From: Streptomyces sp. P3
Lineage (GTDB): Bacteria > Actinomycetota > Actinomycetes > Streptomycetales > Streptomycetaceae
Direction: 5' to 3'
NCBI GenBank assembly: GCA_016893485.2
Contig: JAFEKX020000001.1
Location: forward strand, 3,782,001-3,846,000
Length of the DNA: 64,000 nt
The notes below the pieces were generated by a model, which worked only from the letters and a program-made list of their open reading frames with translations, had not been told where the DNA came from and searched no databases. Below are positions 1 through 8,863 of this stretch, one piece after another. Each line of letters opens with the position of its first letter. Position 1 is the first letter of the stretch. A program made the translations under genes and the position numbers.

Positions 1-24
1 GCGACAAGCCCCCACCGGCCGCAG
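1..24 (+). repeat. Partial copy of a dispersed intergenic repeat
   Basis: The first bases match the right end of the repeat seen in full at 23404-23480 (a ...AGCCCCCACCGGCC core preceded by GCGAC). It lies next to the terminator at 40-78. The rest of the element would be outside the window. Confidence 0.5.
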
Positions 25-39
25 AGGCCGACGAAACAG

Positions 40-78
40 AATGGCCCCCACGTGTGCCTCATACACGCGGGGGCCATT
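40..78. terminator. Rho-independent-type hairpin terminator
   Basis: Two 16-nt arms (40-55 and 63-78) are complementary except for one position, with a 7-nt loop. The hairpin lies just downstream of the minus-strand transporter gene that stops at 89, so it should end that transcript. There is no clear T tract, as is common in Streptomyces. Confidence 0.75.
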
Positions 79-88
79 CCGCTGCCGG

Positions 89-652
89 TCAACTGGTAGC
101 CGTCACGCCCCGACCAGCAGCCCGTCGAGGGAGAACCGTCGGCCAGTGCGCGAGCGCCGCCGTCGCCGAATACCAGGCAACAGCCCCGCAGCGACCCCGA
201 ACCACCCCCGACCTTCCCCAGCCCGTCATTCCCGGCGAACTGGGCGATCGCGAGCAGCACGAGCGACACGAAGAACAACCCGTAGGTTCCCTGGGTGAGT
301 TGATCCCCTCCCGCGAGGGTCACCGAGAGAGCGCGACGAGGGCGAACAGGACCAGGAACAGCCCCGCCGCGTTGTCCGAAGCGGAACTGCCCGCGGAGAC
401 GGCCCAGGTGAACCAGAGCGCGCCGAACGCGGTGAACGCCGTACCGCTGACCGTGTCGCCGTCACGGAACGCGAGCAGTCCGACGAGGAAGAGGGCAACT
501 CCGCCCACATAGTGGGCGACTGACACGGCGTCAGCCGTGGAGACGCCGTCGATGACATTCGTGTAGCCGAGGCCGAAGGCCAACAGGGTGATTCCCAGGG
601 CGAGTCGGCCGACGATGGAGGTGGTGCTTCCCGCGGAGACGTCATTGTCCAC
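89..652 (-). CDS. GPR1/FUN34/YaaH (SatP-type) acetate uptake transporter
   Basis: This is an integral membrane protein of about 187 residues, the usual size of the acetate/succinate-proton symporter family. Hydrophobic helices start with GRLALGITLLAFGLGYTN and run to the C-terminus. The open frame reads from 652 to about 320. The remaining helices (TYGLFFVSLVLLAIAQFAG and a later AWYSATAALAHWP stretch) continue in other frames, with breaks near 323, 213 and 195. Family members import acetate. The N-terminal motif is recognisable but the substrate is inferred. The gene is followed by the hairpin at 40-78. Confidence 0.7.
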
Positions 653-793
653 GGCGGGCTCCCTTCATGCATGTGCGTTTGTGCGGTGTGACCGATATAT
701 GCCCTTCACAAGGACACAAACACCTCTGCACAGCAGGGAATTCAGGGACGGCCGACGAGATCGGACGACGCGTCAGGGAATCCGGACGGCGCG

Positions 794-1321
794 TCAGGGA
801 ATGACGATGACCGGCCGCTGCGCCCGCTTGGCGAGCCGCCCGGCGACGGAGCCGAAGATGCGTCCGACGATGCCGTGCGTGGAGCCCACGACGATCGCGT
901 CCGCCTCGTACTCCCGCCCCACCTCTTCGAGTTCGTGGCAGATGTCGCCGCCGCGCTCGACCAGGATCCAGGGCACTTCCGCCAGGTACTCGGCGCACGC
1001 CAGCTCCAGACCCAGCACCTCGGTGCGGTGGTCCGGCACATCGACGAAGACCGGTGGCTCGCAGCCCGCCCACACCGTGGTGGGCAGCCGGTTGGCGACA
1101 TGGACGATGATCAGCCCCGAGCCCGAGCGGTGGGCCATGCCGATCGCGTAGGCGAGGGCACGCTCACTGGACATGGAGCCGTCGAAGCCGACGACCACGC
1201 CGTGCTTGAAGGCGGGGTCGCAGGAGTGACGTGGTTCTTCCGCCGCCAGGGGCTCGGCCGCCGTGGGATCGGCGACGGGCCGCTTGCGGTCCGCGGGTTC
1301 GAAAGATTCGTGACCGGCCAT
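794..1321 (-). CDS. Universal stress protein (UspA family)
   Basis: An intact 175-residue single-domain Usp with an acidic N-terminal extension of about 40 residues before the VVVGFDGS strand. The C-terminal signature GSTHGIVGRIFGSVAGRL matches the G-x2-G-x9-G-S nucleotide-binding loop of ATP-binding Usp proteins. These cytoplasmic proteins accumulate under hypoxia, starvation or redox stress. In actinobacteria many belong to the DevR/OsdR dormancy regulon. The inverted repeats at 1383-1418 lie upstream and could be the control site. The next gene on this strand downstream is the acetate-type transporter. Confidence 0.85.
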   Translation of the reverse strand: MAGHESFEPADRKRPVADPTAAEPLAAEEPRHSCDPAFKHGVVVGFDGSMSSERALAYAIGMAHRSGSGLIIVHVANRLPTTVWAGCEPPVFVDVPDHRTEVLGLELACAEYLAEVPWILVERGGDICHELEEVGREYEADAIVVGSTHGIVGRIFGSVAGRLAKRAQRPVIVIP

Positions 1322-1621
1322 GGGTGTCTCGGCGTTTTGATCCTCTTGGGAGGGGACAACAGGATGCGGCGGAGCTGTGTCCGGGAATCATCTTCCCAAC
1401 CCCATACCCTCAAGGGTACGGCGGCACTCCTCCTTAGCCCATATCCCGCACGCGCTCCGGCGGAGTTCCCGGAGCATGCACGAGGGGGCGCCCGTAACGC
1501 AATGGTTGCTGCCCCGTACAGGCGGTTTGCACAGGATTCACTTACCGACGGGGTGCCCTACAGTGACCGACGCATCGAACACGCGTTGAACCCGGCGAGC
1601 CGCCGCCCCAGGGAGCACGCC
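1322..1621. promoter_or_regulatory. Divergent control region with two adjacent inverted repeats
   Basis: This 300-bp gap separates the minus-strand stress-protein gene from the plus-strand membrane protein at 1622. It holds GGGAA-N5-TTCCC at 1383-1397 and TACCCT-CA-AGGGTA at 1405-1418, only 7 bp apart. Either could bind a dimeric regulator. I cannot assign the factor. Confidence 0.4.
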
Positions 1622-1945
1622 ATGTCCGGACACCGTACGACGACCTCCGAGACCCGCCCCGGCCCGGACACCGCGACCGATGTGGTGCGCTGGGCGGTCT
1701 TCAGCTGTGTCCTCGTCCCCGTCGTCCTCCTCTGGTACGGCACCTCCCTCGCCGGCGCCACGGGTACGGCACTGGGTCTCGCGGCCGTCACCGCCGCCTG
1801 CCGGGTGCTGCTGCGGCGGTCCGAGCGGAGCACCGTACGACTGCTGGCCGAAGAACAGCCCCCGCACCGCGGCCACCGGCACCGGGCCGGGGCGGGGGCG
1901 CACAGGGGGCGGGCGGCGCGCCGGGGAAGTACACCGGTCGACTGA
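1622..1945 (+). CDS. Small hypothetical membrane protein upstream of adpA
   Basis: A 107-residue protein with an N-terminal polar segment, two hydrophobic segments (VFSCVLVPVVLLWYG and ATGTALGLAAVTAACRVLL) and a basic, Arg- and His-rich tail. It probably has two membrane helices and a cytoplasmic tail. The ATG at 1622 follows GGGAGCACGCC, a usable ribosome binding site. I recall a hypothetical gene in the same place upstream of adpA in other Streptomyces. No function is known to me. Confidence 0.6.
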   Translation: MSGHRTTTSETRPGPDTATDVVRWAVFSCVLVPVVLLWYGTSLAGATGTALGLAAVTAACRVLLRRSERSTVRLLAEEQPPHRGHRHRAGAGAHRGRAARRGSTPVD

Positions 1946-2328
1946 CCGGTTTCCGCGCACGCGCCCGACGCTTTTCAGCCAACTTCCGGCCACCGCGCAT
2001 CTGTTGTCCGAACCACCCCCAACCCCCGTTCCACCTGCACCGAAAGGGTCTGGGAGGGCTTGCGCACCCTACGGGGATTGGCCACTACGACGAGGCGCAC
2101 TTCCCTGCACGGCCCACGAGTGCAACGCTTCGTGATCGAATGCTTCACGCCAAGTTGCCATGTCGACAATATGCCGGTTGCCGAACTGGTCACCCCGGCA
2201 CCACTGGACACAGTAGATTCGATCTTGACGTCTTACGGCGGGGGACTCGTGCAGGACCGAGGGAAACGTGCTGGAGCGACAAGCCCGACAAGATAGGGGC
2301 GACGCGACCACCGAGGGGGCTTAGCAGT
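1946..2328 (+). promoter_or_regulatory. Long adpA upstream region with candidate AdpA boxes
   Basis: The 383-bp non-coding stretch before adpA is unusually long for this window. Two sequences match 9 of 10 positions of the AdpA consensus TGGCSNGWWY: TGGCCACTAC at 2079-2088 (plus) and TGGCGTGAAG at 2143-2152 (minus). AdpA is known to bind its own upstream region, so autoregulation is plausible. No convincing -35/-10 pair was found. Confidence 0.45.
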
Positions 2329-3582
2329 ATGAGCCACGACTCCACCGCCGCGCCGGAAGCCGCGGCCCGGAAGCTTTCCGGGCGACGCCGCAAGGAGATC
2401 GTCGCGGTGCTGCTGTTCAGCGGCGGCCCCATCTTCGAGAGTTCCATACCGCTGTCGGTGTTCGGAATCGACCGGCAGGACGCCGGAGTTCCGCGCTACC
2501 GCCTCCTTGTGTGCGGCGGCGAAGAAGGACCGCTGCGGACCACCGGGGGCTGGAACTCACCACACCGCATGGCCTGGAAGCGATCTCCCGGGCGGGCACC
2601 GTCGTCGTGCCGGCCTGGCGGTCGATCACCTCGCCACCGCCCGAAGAGGCGCTCGACGCGATCCGCCGCGCGCACGAAGAAGGGGCCCGCATCGTCGGCC
2701 TGTGCACCGGCGCCTTCGTGCTGGCCGCCGCGGGCCTGCTGGACGGCCGCCCGGCGACCACCCACTGGATGTACGCGCCGACCCTGGCCAAGCGCTATCC
2801 GTCGGTGCACGTCGATCCGAGGGAGCTCTTCGTCGACGACGGGGACGTCCTGACGTCGGCCGGTACGGCGGCCGGAATCGATCTCTGTCTCCACATCGTG
2901 CGGACGGACCACGGCAACGAGGCGGCCGGCGCGCTCGCCCGGCGCCTGGTGGTCCCCCGCGCCGAAGCGGCGGCCAGGAGCGCTACCTCGACCGGTCTTT
3001 ACCAGAGGAGATCGGCGCCGACCCGCTCGCGGAGGTCGTCGCCTGGGCGCTGGAGCACCTCCACGAACAGTTCGACGTGGAGACGCTGGCGGCTCGCGCG
3101 TACATGAGCAGGCGTACGTTCGACCGCCGCTTCCGCTCGCTCACCGGGAGCGCTCCCCTGCAGTGGCTGATCACGCAGCGGGTGCTCCAGGCGCAGCGAC
3201 TGCTGGAGACGTCGGACTACTCGGTGGACGAGGTCGCGGGCCGCTGCGGCTTCCGCTCGCCGGTGGCTCTACGCGGCCATTTCCGGCGGCAGTTGGGCTC
3301 GTCGCCCGCCGCCTACCGGGCCGCGTACCGTGCCCGCAGGCCGCAGGGCGACAAGCAGGTGGACGCCGACGGCGCTCCCGGCCAGCCCGGCGGTCCGGCG
3401 TCGCTGGGTCCGGCGGGCTGCCGCCCGCGCTGCACCCGGACGGCCCGGTGCCGATGCAGTCACGGCGTACGGCGGCGAGCGCGCTGTCGGCGACGGCGTC
3501 GGCAGGATCGGCGGAGAACGGCCGTGAGGCGTATGCGTCCAGTCGGGCGGCGAGTCTGCCCGGCCAGCGGAGCGCCACATAG
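2329..3582 (+). CDS. adpA: AdpA, AraC-family master regulator of differentiation
   Basis: A transcription factor controlling aerial growth and secondary metabolism, of about 417 residues. The N-terminal DJ-1/PfpI-like dimerisation domain starts at VAVLLFSGGPIFESSIPLS and includes the GLCTGAFVLAAAGLLDG nucleophile-elbow region. The C-terminal AraC/XylS HTH domain (LAARAYMSRRTFDRRFRS to GFRSPVALRGHFRR) follows. A disordered tail ends GQRSAT. Frame breaks occur near 2545 (G run), 2955 (C run) and 3415, and the protein reads through them without loss. A TTA codon sits in the linker at 2999-3001. The gene is followed by a strong terminator and orn, the usual Streptomyces order. Confidence 0.92.
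2999..3001 (+). other. TTA leucine codon in adpA (bldA dependence)
   Basis: In the reconstructed frame the linker reads R-Y-L-D-R-S-L-P-E-E, and the second-last Leu is encoded by TTA. TTA is very rare in Streptomyces and is read by the bldA tRNA. The codon lies between the DJ-1-like and AraC domains, exactly where the conserved adpA TTA codon is known. Confidence 0.9.
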
Positions 3583-3603
3583 GTCCGCCACAGATATGAC
3601 GGG

Positions 3604-3643
3604 ACTCTCCCGGAGGTCTCCCCTAGGGGTCTCCGGGAGTTTT
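3604..3643 (+). terminator. adpA terminator
   Basis: A nine-base perfect stem (CTCCCGGAG at 3607-3615 and CTCCGGGAG at 3631-3639) with further inner pairing through CCCCTAGGGG is followed directly by TTTT. It separates adpA from orn. Confidence 0.85.
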
Positions 3644-3715
3644 CGCGTCTGCCCGGACCACAAGGTCACCGCACGATCGGCTCAGCCGGGCGGCCCGCAC
3701 CTTAAGGTTAGACAC

Positions 3716-4319
3716 ATGAACGATCGCATGGTGTGGATCGACTGCGAGATGACCGGCCTCTCGCTGTCAGACGACGCTCTCATCGAGGTGGCCGCCCTCG
3801 TCACCGACTCCGAGCTGAACGTGCTCGGCGAGGGGGGTGGACATCGTCATCCGCCCGCCGGACCAGGCGCTGGAGACGATGCCGGACGTAGTACGCCAGA
3901 TGCACACCGCATCCGGGCTGCTCGACGAGTTGGCGGGCGGTACGACGCTGGCCGACGCGGAGGAGCTGGTCCTGGCGTACATCCGGGAGCACGTCAAGGA
4001 GCCGGGCAAGGCCCCGCTGTGCGGCAACTCGGTCGGCACCGACCGCGGCTTCCTGCTCCGTGACATGCCGACCCTGGAGGAGTACCTCCACTACCGCATC
4101 GTGGACGTGTCCTCGGTGAAGGAACTGGCCCGCCGCTGGTACCCCCGGGCGTACTTCAACAGCCCCGAGAAGAAGGGCAACCACCGGGCCCTCGCCGACA
4201 TCCGCGAATCCATCGCCGAGCTGCGCTATTACCGCGAGGCGATCTTCGTCCCGCAGCCCGGACCCGACTCGGAGACGGCCCGCACGATCGCCGCGAAGCA
4301 CGTCCTGCCCACGCAGTAA
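3716..4319 (+). CDS. orn: Oligoribonuclease (DEDDh 3'-5' exonuclease)
   Basis: Orn degrades two- to five-nucleotide RNAs and pGpG, the last step of cyclic-di-GMP turnover. The protein is about 200 residues. Exo I is MVWIDCEMTGL (catalytic D9 and E11). Exo II lies around NSVGTDRGFLLRDMP. Exo III is KKGNHRALADIRESI, with the DEDDh His and Asp. One frame break occurs near 3832 in a run of six Gs (one base too many). It matters functionally here because the window also encodes the GGDEF-EAL protein CdgA. Confidence 0.95.
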
Positions 4320-4399
4320 AAGGCGTGCGCGAGCACCCTTCGGACCCTGTACACTTTTTCTCGGCCGGTCGGTAAGCCTTCGAGTGAACGACCGGGCAT

Positions 4400-4473
4400 G
4401 GTGGGTGTAGCTCAGCTGGTAGAGCACCTGGTTGTGGTCCAGGAAGTCGCGGGTTCAAGTCCCGTCACTCACC
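4400..4473 (+). tRNA. tRNA-His (GTG)
   Basis: A cloverleaf is visible: acceptor GTGGGTG/CACTCAC, D arm AGCTCAGCTGGTAGAGC, anticodon arm CCTGGTTGTGGTCCAGG with anticodon GTG at 4434-4436, and T arm GCGGGTTCAAGTCCCGT. The G at 4400 pairs with the C discriminator at 4473, the extra G(-1) typical of tRNA-His. CCA is not encoded. Confidence 0.95.
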
Positions 4474-4479
4474 CTGAGT

Positions 4480-4524
4480 AATCAGCCGGTGACTTCGGAA
4501 ACGAGGTCACCGGCTGATTCGTTT
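4480..4524 (+). terminator. tRNA-His terminator
   Basis: A perfect 14-bp stem (4480-4493 with 4506-4519) and 12-nt loop are followed by CGTTTT. It sits 6 bp after the tRNA. Confidence 0.9.
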
Positions 4525-4563
4525 TCCGGCGGCGGAGAGCCGCCCGCGCGGACACCGAACCCC

Positions 4564-5340
4564 TCAGCCGGCAGCGCGCCACGCGGCGGTGAACTCCCGT
4601 ACGTCCGCGAAGCGTTCAGCGGGGTCGGGGCGGGTGGCCCTTTCCAGTACGGCGAGCTGGGTCGACGTGCCGCGCCAGGCCCGTTCGGCGTCTCCGGCGT
4701 CGAGGAGGAGGCGGGCGGTGCGGGCGAGGGCGTAGACCGTCGTGCGGATGTCGATGCGGGCGCCGCGGTGCCATTCCTCGGGGCCATGAAGCGGGCCGAG
4801 CCCGGGAGGCGGTCCTCCTGGAGGACGAAGGGTCCCGGGCGGTACTCGTCGAGGTCGATGAGATGGACGACGTCGGCGCCGAAGTCGTGGAGGAACGCGC
4901 CGTCGTAGAGGTCGACGGCGACCATTCCCGCGGCCTCCACGGCGAGGTGGGCGTCCAGGACGCGGTCGATCGCGCGGAGGACGGAGGCCAGGGGCAGCGC
5001 GCGGAAGCGGGTGCGGGCGGGGCCGTAGAGGGACTCGCCGGGGTGCCAGGGCATGACGGCCGCCGTGTGGCCGTCCGCGACGGTGATGCGGTGGAGTTGG
5101 GGGACGATCGCGGGGTGCCGTACCGCGCGGTGGAAGGTCCAGGCGCGGTCAAGTGAGGCCTGGGCGGCGGGAGTTGTCGCCTCCTTCACGAACCAGCGTT
5201 CGCCGTCCGGGAGTTGGACGCCGTAGGAGACGCAGCCGGAGTCCTGGTCTCGGAAGGCCCGGAAGAGTTCGCCCACCGTGCGGAGGTACGGCTCGGTCGC
5301 GGGATTGCGTCGACGGCCAGGAGGGGGTGGGGTCGGGCAA
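4564..5340 (-). CDS. Protein-kinase-like / aminoglycoside-phosphotransferase-fold protein
   Basis: About 258 residues with kinase-fold features: a candidate ATP-binding Lys in ERWFVKEATTP, a hinge-like VMPWHPGESLYG, a catalytic-loop-like VAVDLYDGAFLHDF, a DFG-equivalent HLIDLDEY, and a substrate-lobe motif SARFMAPEEW. No HxD is present at the catalytic loop, so it is an atypical or possibly inactive kinase. Frame breaks lie near 5310 and 4785. The TTG at 5340 is chosen because AAAGGAG precedes it by 7 nt. It faces the tRNA-His terminator. Substrate unknown. Confidence 0.6.
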
Positions 5341-5442
5341 CGGAGCGCTCCTTTCGCGGGCGCCACCAGGAAGGGACAGGTACTGCATAAGTGGAACGAG
5401 TGGACTTTTGGGGTGAGGCAACCGAGAGGTACAGTGGACGGC

Positions 5443-6045
5443 ATGAGCGAGACGCCGACCACCGTACCGACGATGGGCCGCCGTGAGCGGAAGAAGGCCG
5501 CCACCCGGCAGGCGCTGGCCGATGCGGCGCTGGAGTTGTTTCTGGAGCACGGGTACGACCAGGTGAGCATCCGGGATGTCGCCGAGGCCGCGGACGTGTC
5601 GACGACGACGCTCTTCAAGCACTTCCCCAGCAAGGAGGCGCTGGTCTTCGACCTGGACGCGGACCAGGAGGCCGCCCTGGTCGCGGCGGTGCGGGAGCGG
5701 GCGCCGGGGACGTCGGTCCCGCAGGCGCTGCGCGATCATCTGCTGGGCGCGCTGTTCTTCTCCGCCGAGGGCAGCGAGCAGCTCGCCACGTTCCACCAAC
5801 TCGTGCGCGGGACACCGGCGTTGACCGAGTACCACCGCCGTATGTGGATGCGCCACCAGCACGCGGTGGCGGCCGCGATCGCCGAGTCCGCCGGCGCCCC
5901 CGCCGACGACCCCCGCTGCGCGGCCCTGGCCCACTTCGCCCTGGAGGCCCGCACCCTCGCCGAGTCCTCGCCGGACCCGAGGGCCACGCTGGACGCCGCG
6001 TTCGATCTGCTGGAGCGGGGCTGGGACGTCGTACACACCGGGTAG
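5443..6045 (+). CDS. TetR/AcrR-family transcriptional regulator
   Basis: An intact 200-residue regulator. Residues about 12-58 form the TetR HTH (ATRQALADAALELFLEHG and VSTTTLFKHFPSKEALV). The rest is a helical ligand domain. It is divergent from the kinase-like gene, so that gene and itself are its likeliest targets. A possible promoter, TTGGGG-N16-TACAGT, ends about 10 bp before the ATG. Ligand unknown. Confidence 0.85.
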   Translation: MSETPTTVPTMGRRERKKAATRQALADAALELFLEHGYDQVSIRDVAEAADVSTTTLFKHFPSKEALVFDLDADQEAALVAAVRERAPGTSVPQALRDHLLGALFFSAEGSEQLATFHQLVRGTPALTEYHRRMWMRHQHAVAAAIAESAGAPADDPRCAALAHFALEARTLAESSPDPRATLDAAFDLLERGWDVVHTG

Positions 6046-6080
6046 TGGCGAGGTGGTTCGGATCGGCCGCGGTTCCGACC

Positions 6081-7136
6081 TTACGACGACGCCCTTGTCA
6101 CCAACTCCGTTCGCAGGACCGCCTGTCGGCGCTCCGGGCCCCTGGTCGCGGCCGGGCGGCGGTCCGCGATCTCCGCGAGCAGCAGGTCGATCATCGAGCG
6201 GCCCATCTCCTCGATCGGCTGGCGGACGCTGGTGAGCGGCGGGTCCATGTGGCGGGCGATGGCCGAGTCGTCGTACCCGACGAGGGCCACGTCGTCCGGT
6301 ATGCGGCGGCCCTCCTCACGGAGGACCTGGCGCGCGCCCGCCGCCATCACGTCCGAGCCGGCGAAGACCGCGTCGACGTCGGGGCGGCGGGCCAGCAGCT
6401 CCGTCATCGCGCGCCGGCCGCCCTCCTCGGTGAAGTCGCCCGGCTGGATGAGGTGTTCGTCCACTTCGTGGCCCGCGTCGAGCAGCGCCTCGCGGTAGCC
6501 GTCGACGCGGCGCTGGGCACCGTAGACGTCGAGGCGGCCGGTGATGTGGGCGATGCGGGTGCGGCCCCGGGACAGAAGGTGTTCGACGGCCGACCGGGCG
6601 CCGCCGTAGTTGTCCGAGTCGACGGAGGTCAGGGGCTCGGTGGCCGACCGGGGGCCGCTGATGACCGCCGGGATCTCCAGCGCGGCGAGCAGGTCGGGCA
6701 GCGGGTCGTCCGCGTGGACCGAGACGAGCAGGACGCCGTCCACCCGGTGGGCGGCCAGGTACTGCGCGAGACGCTGCCGCTCCCGGTCGCTGCCCGCGAA
6801 GATGAGCAGCAACTGCAGCTCTGTGTCCGCCAGTTGGGTGCCGACGCCCTTGAGCATGTCGGAGAAGTAGGGCTCCGCGAAGAAGCGGGTCTCCGGCTCG
6901 GGGACGACGAGGGCGATCGCGTCCGTGCGGTTGGCGGCCAGCGCCCGGGCCGCCGTGTTCGGGACGTACTCGAGCTCCGCGACCGCCGCCTCGACGGCGG
7001 CGCGGGTCGCGTCGCTGACCCGGGGCGAGCCGTTGATCACCCGGGAGACCGTGCCGCGGCCCACCCCGGCACGGGCGGCGACCTCCTCCAGGGTCGGCCG
7101 TCTGCCGCCCCGGTTCCGCCCACCGCTGACCGCCAT
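6081..7136 (-). CDS. LacI-family repressor, CebR-type (downstream copy)
   Basis: An intact 351-residue LacI/GalR protein. The HTH is RPTLEEVAARAGVGRGTVSRV, followed by the hinge helix and a periplasmic-binding-like effector domain (SVDSDNYGGARSAVEHLL, GDFTEEGGRRAM, VFAGSDVMAAGARQVL). Its HTH resembles CebR, which represses cellobiose uptake and releases DNA on binding cellobiose. It lies downstream of bglC on the same strand. A second close relative lies at 12879 and is divergent from cebE. Which of the two is the functional CebR cannot be decided by reading. Confidence 0.8.
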   Translation of the reverse strand: MAVSGGRNRGGRRPTLEEVAARAGVGRGTVSRVINGSPRVSDATRAAVEAAVAELEYVPNTAARALAANRTDAIALVVPEPETRFFAEPYFSDMLKGVGTQLADTELQLLLIFAGSDRERQRLAQYLAAHRVDGVLLVSVHADDPLPDLLAALEIPAVISGPRSATEPLTSVDSDNYGGARSAVEHLLSRGRTRIAHITGRLDVYGAQRRVDGYREALLDAGHEVDEHLIQPGDFTEEGGRRAMTELLARRPDVDAVFAGSDVMAAGARQVLREEGRRIPDDVALVGYDDSAIARHMDPPLTSVRQPIEEMGRSMIDLLLAEIADRRPAATRGPERRQAVLRTELVTRASS

Positions 7137-7244
7137 GGTCGCCGCCTTCCGTTCGCAGCTTTCAGGCCAGGAATGTAACAGCCGAGGCCCGGACGCCCCG
7201 CTTCCATCGTCCCTCGTCGACCGGGGTCCCCGCCCCTCAGGGCC

Positions 7245-8695
7245 TCACCCGTCCTCGCCGGCCGCCGGCAGCGCGTTGCCCCGGATCACCCCGGCGTACC
7301 AGTGGGCGCTCGCCTTGGGGATGCGGCGCTGGGTGGAGTAGTCGACGTAGACGGCACCGAAGCGCTTCGAATAGCCGTAGGACCACTCGAAGTTGTCGAG
7401 CAGCGACCAGAGGAAGTAGCCGCGCACGTCGGCTCCGTCGGCGACGGCCCGGCGGACGGCGTCGAGGTGGGCGTGGAGGTAGGCGATGCGCTGCGGGTCG
7501 TTGACCAGGCCCTCGGGGAGACGTAGTCGTCGAACGCGGCGCCGTTCTCCGTGACCATCAGCGGCAGCCCGGGGTGGGAGGCGGCCAGGTCGGTCAGGAG
7601 GGTGTACAGGCCGCTGGGGTCGATCGCCCAGTTCATCGCCGTGAGCTGGTCGTTGGCGAGGTGGAAGTCGACGTTCGCGGAGCCGGTCCACGGGGAGTGG
7701 TCGCTCGCGCCGTGGCCGTCGTTCTTGGTGGTGCCGTCGCCGGAGCCGGCCGAGACGACGGTCGGCGCGTAGTAGTTGACGCCGAGGACGTCGATCGGCC
7801 GGGAGATCTCGGCGAGGTCGCCGTCCCGCACCAGCTCCGTCCAGTCGACGAGGTGCGCGGTGTCGGCGAGCAGGTCCTCGGGGTAGGCGCCGTCGAGCAG
7901 CGGGCCGGTGAAGATCCGGTTGCCGACCGCGTCGATACGGCGGGCGGCCTCCGCGTCCTCGGGGCTGCCGGTGAGCGGGCGCACCTGGTGCAGGTTGAGG
8001 GTGATGGAGGCCTGCGCGGAGGCCGGCAGGACCTCGCGGAGCGCGCCGACCGCCTGGCCGTGGGCCAGGTTGAGGTGGTGCGCGGCCCGCAGGGTGGCCG
8101 CCGGGTCGGTGCGGCCGGGGGCGTGCACGCCGGAGCCGTAGCCCAGGAACGCGCTGCACCAGGGCTCGTTGAGGGTGGTCCACAGGCCGACGCGGTCGCC
8201 CAGGGCCCGGCCCATGATCTCGGCGTACTCGGCGAAGCGGTGCGCGGTGTCGCGCTGCGGCCAGCCGCCCGCGTCCTCCAGCTCCTGCGGCAGGTCCCAG
8301 TGGTAGAGGGTGGCGACGGGGGTGATGCCGGCCGCGAGGAGTTCGTCGGCGAGCCGGCGGTAGAAGTCGAGACCGCGCTCCACTGCGGGCCCTCGGCCGG
8401 TGGGCTGGACCCGGGACCAGGAGATGGAGAACCGGTACGCCTTGAGGCCGAGGTCCTTCATCAGCGCCACGTCGTCGCGGTACCGGTGGTAGTGGTCGGC
8501 GGCGATGTCACCGGTGTCGCCGTTGCGCACCTTCCCGGGGTGTGGCTGAAGGTGTCCCAGATGGAGGGGGTCCGGCCGTCCTCCGCGGCGGCGCCCTCGA
8601 CCTGGTAGGCGGCGGTGGCCGCGCCCCAGACGAAGCCCGGGGAAGGACGTGGCGGCGGCCGGTTCGGCCTTGGTCTCGTGTCGTACGGCGGTCAT
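7245..8695 (-). CDS. bglC: GH1 beta-glucosidase, last gene of the ceb operon
   Basis: A cytoplasmic family 1 glycosidase of about 483 residues that would hydrolyse imported cellobiose and cellotriose to glucose. It has the acid/base Glu in TLNEPWC and the nucleophile Glu in VTENGAAFDD. The C-terminal NFEWSYGYSKRFGAVYVDY region is typical of GH1. Frame breaks lie near 8640, 8540 and 7518. It sits immediately after cebG in the same direction. The ATG at 8695 overlaps a CebR-like box whose GGGAG also serves as ribosome binding site. Confidence 0.9.
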
Positions 8696-8708
8696 GTGAG
8701 CGCTCCCG
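8695..8708 (-). promoter_or_regulatory. CebR-like operator overlapping the bglC start
   Basis: The 14 bp TGTGAGCGCTCCCG (plus strand) match the CebR box TGGGAGCGCTCCCA at 12 of 14 positions. On the coding strand it reads GGGAGCGCTCACATG, so the box contains the Shine-Dalgarno GGGAG and runs into the ATG. Confidence 0.7.
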
Positions 8709-8863
8709 AAGTGGAGTGAGTAAAAAGCCGGACGGTGGTCCGGCGGTGAGGGAAGCGGACGGGGCACGGCGGTGGGCGCCCGGCCGGGTACGGCCCGCGT
8801 GCGCGGCGGGCCGTACGGGTGGGGTGAACTGGGCCTGCGCGAAAGGCAGTTGGCAGCCCCGCG

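Noticed and set aside
690..713. TGTGA...TCACA in the transporter promoter as a CRP site
   Set aside because: The half-sites are 14 bp apart instead of 6, which does not fit a CRP dimer.
767..802. Direct repeat GCGTCAGGGAAT after the universal stress gene
   Set aside because: Two 12-bp copies 20 bp apart, one within the gene's last codons; probably slippage, with no flanking structure.
2507..4063. A frame running from the AdpA HTH domain into oligoribonuclease
   Set aside because: It crosses the adpA terminator, and the true adpA end (GQRSAT) is in another frame. It arises from breaks near 3415 and 3832.
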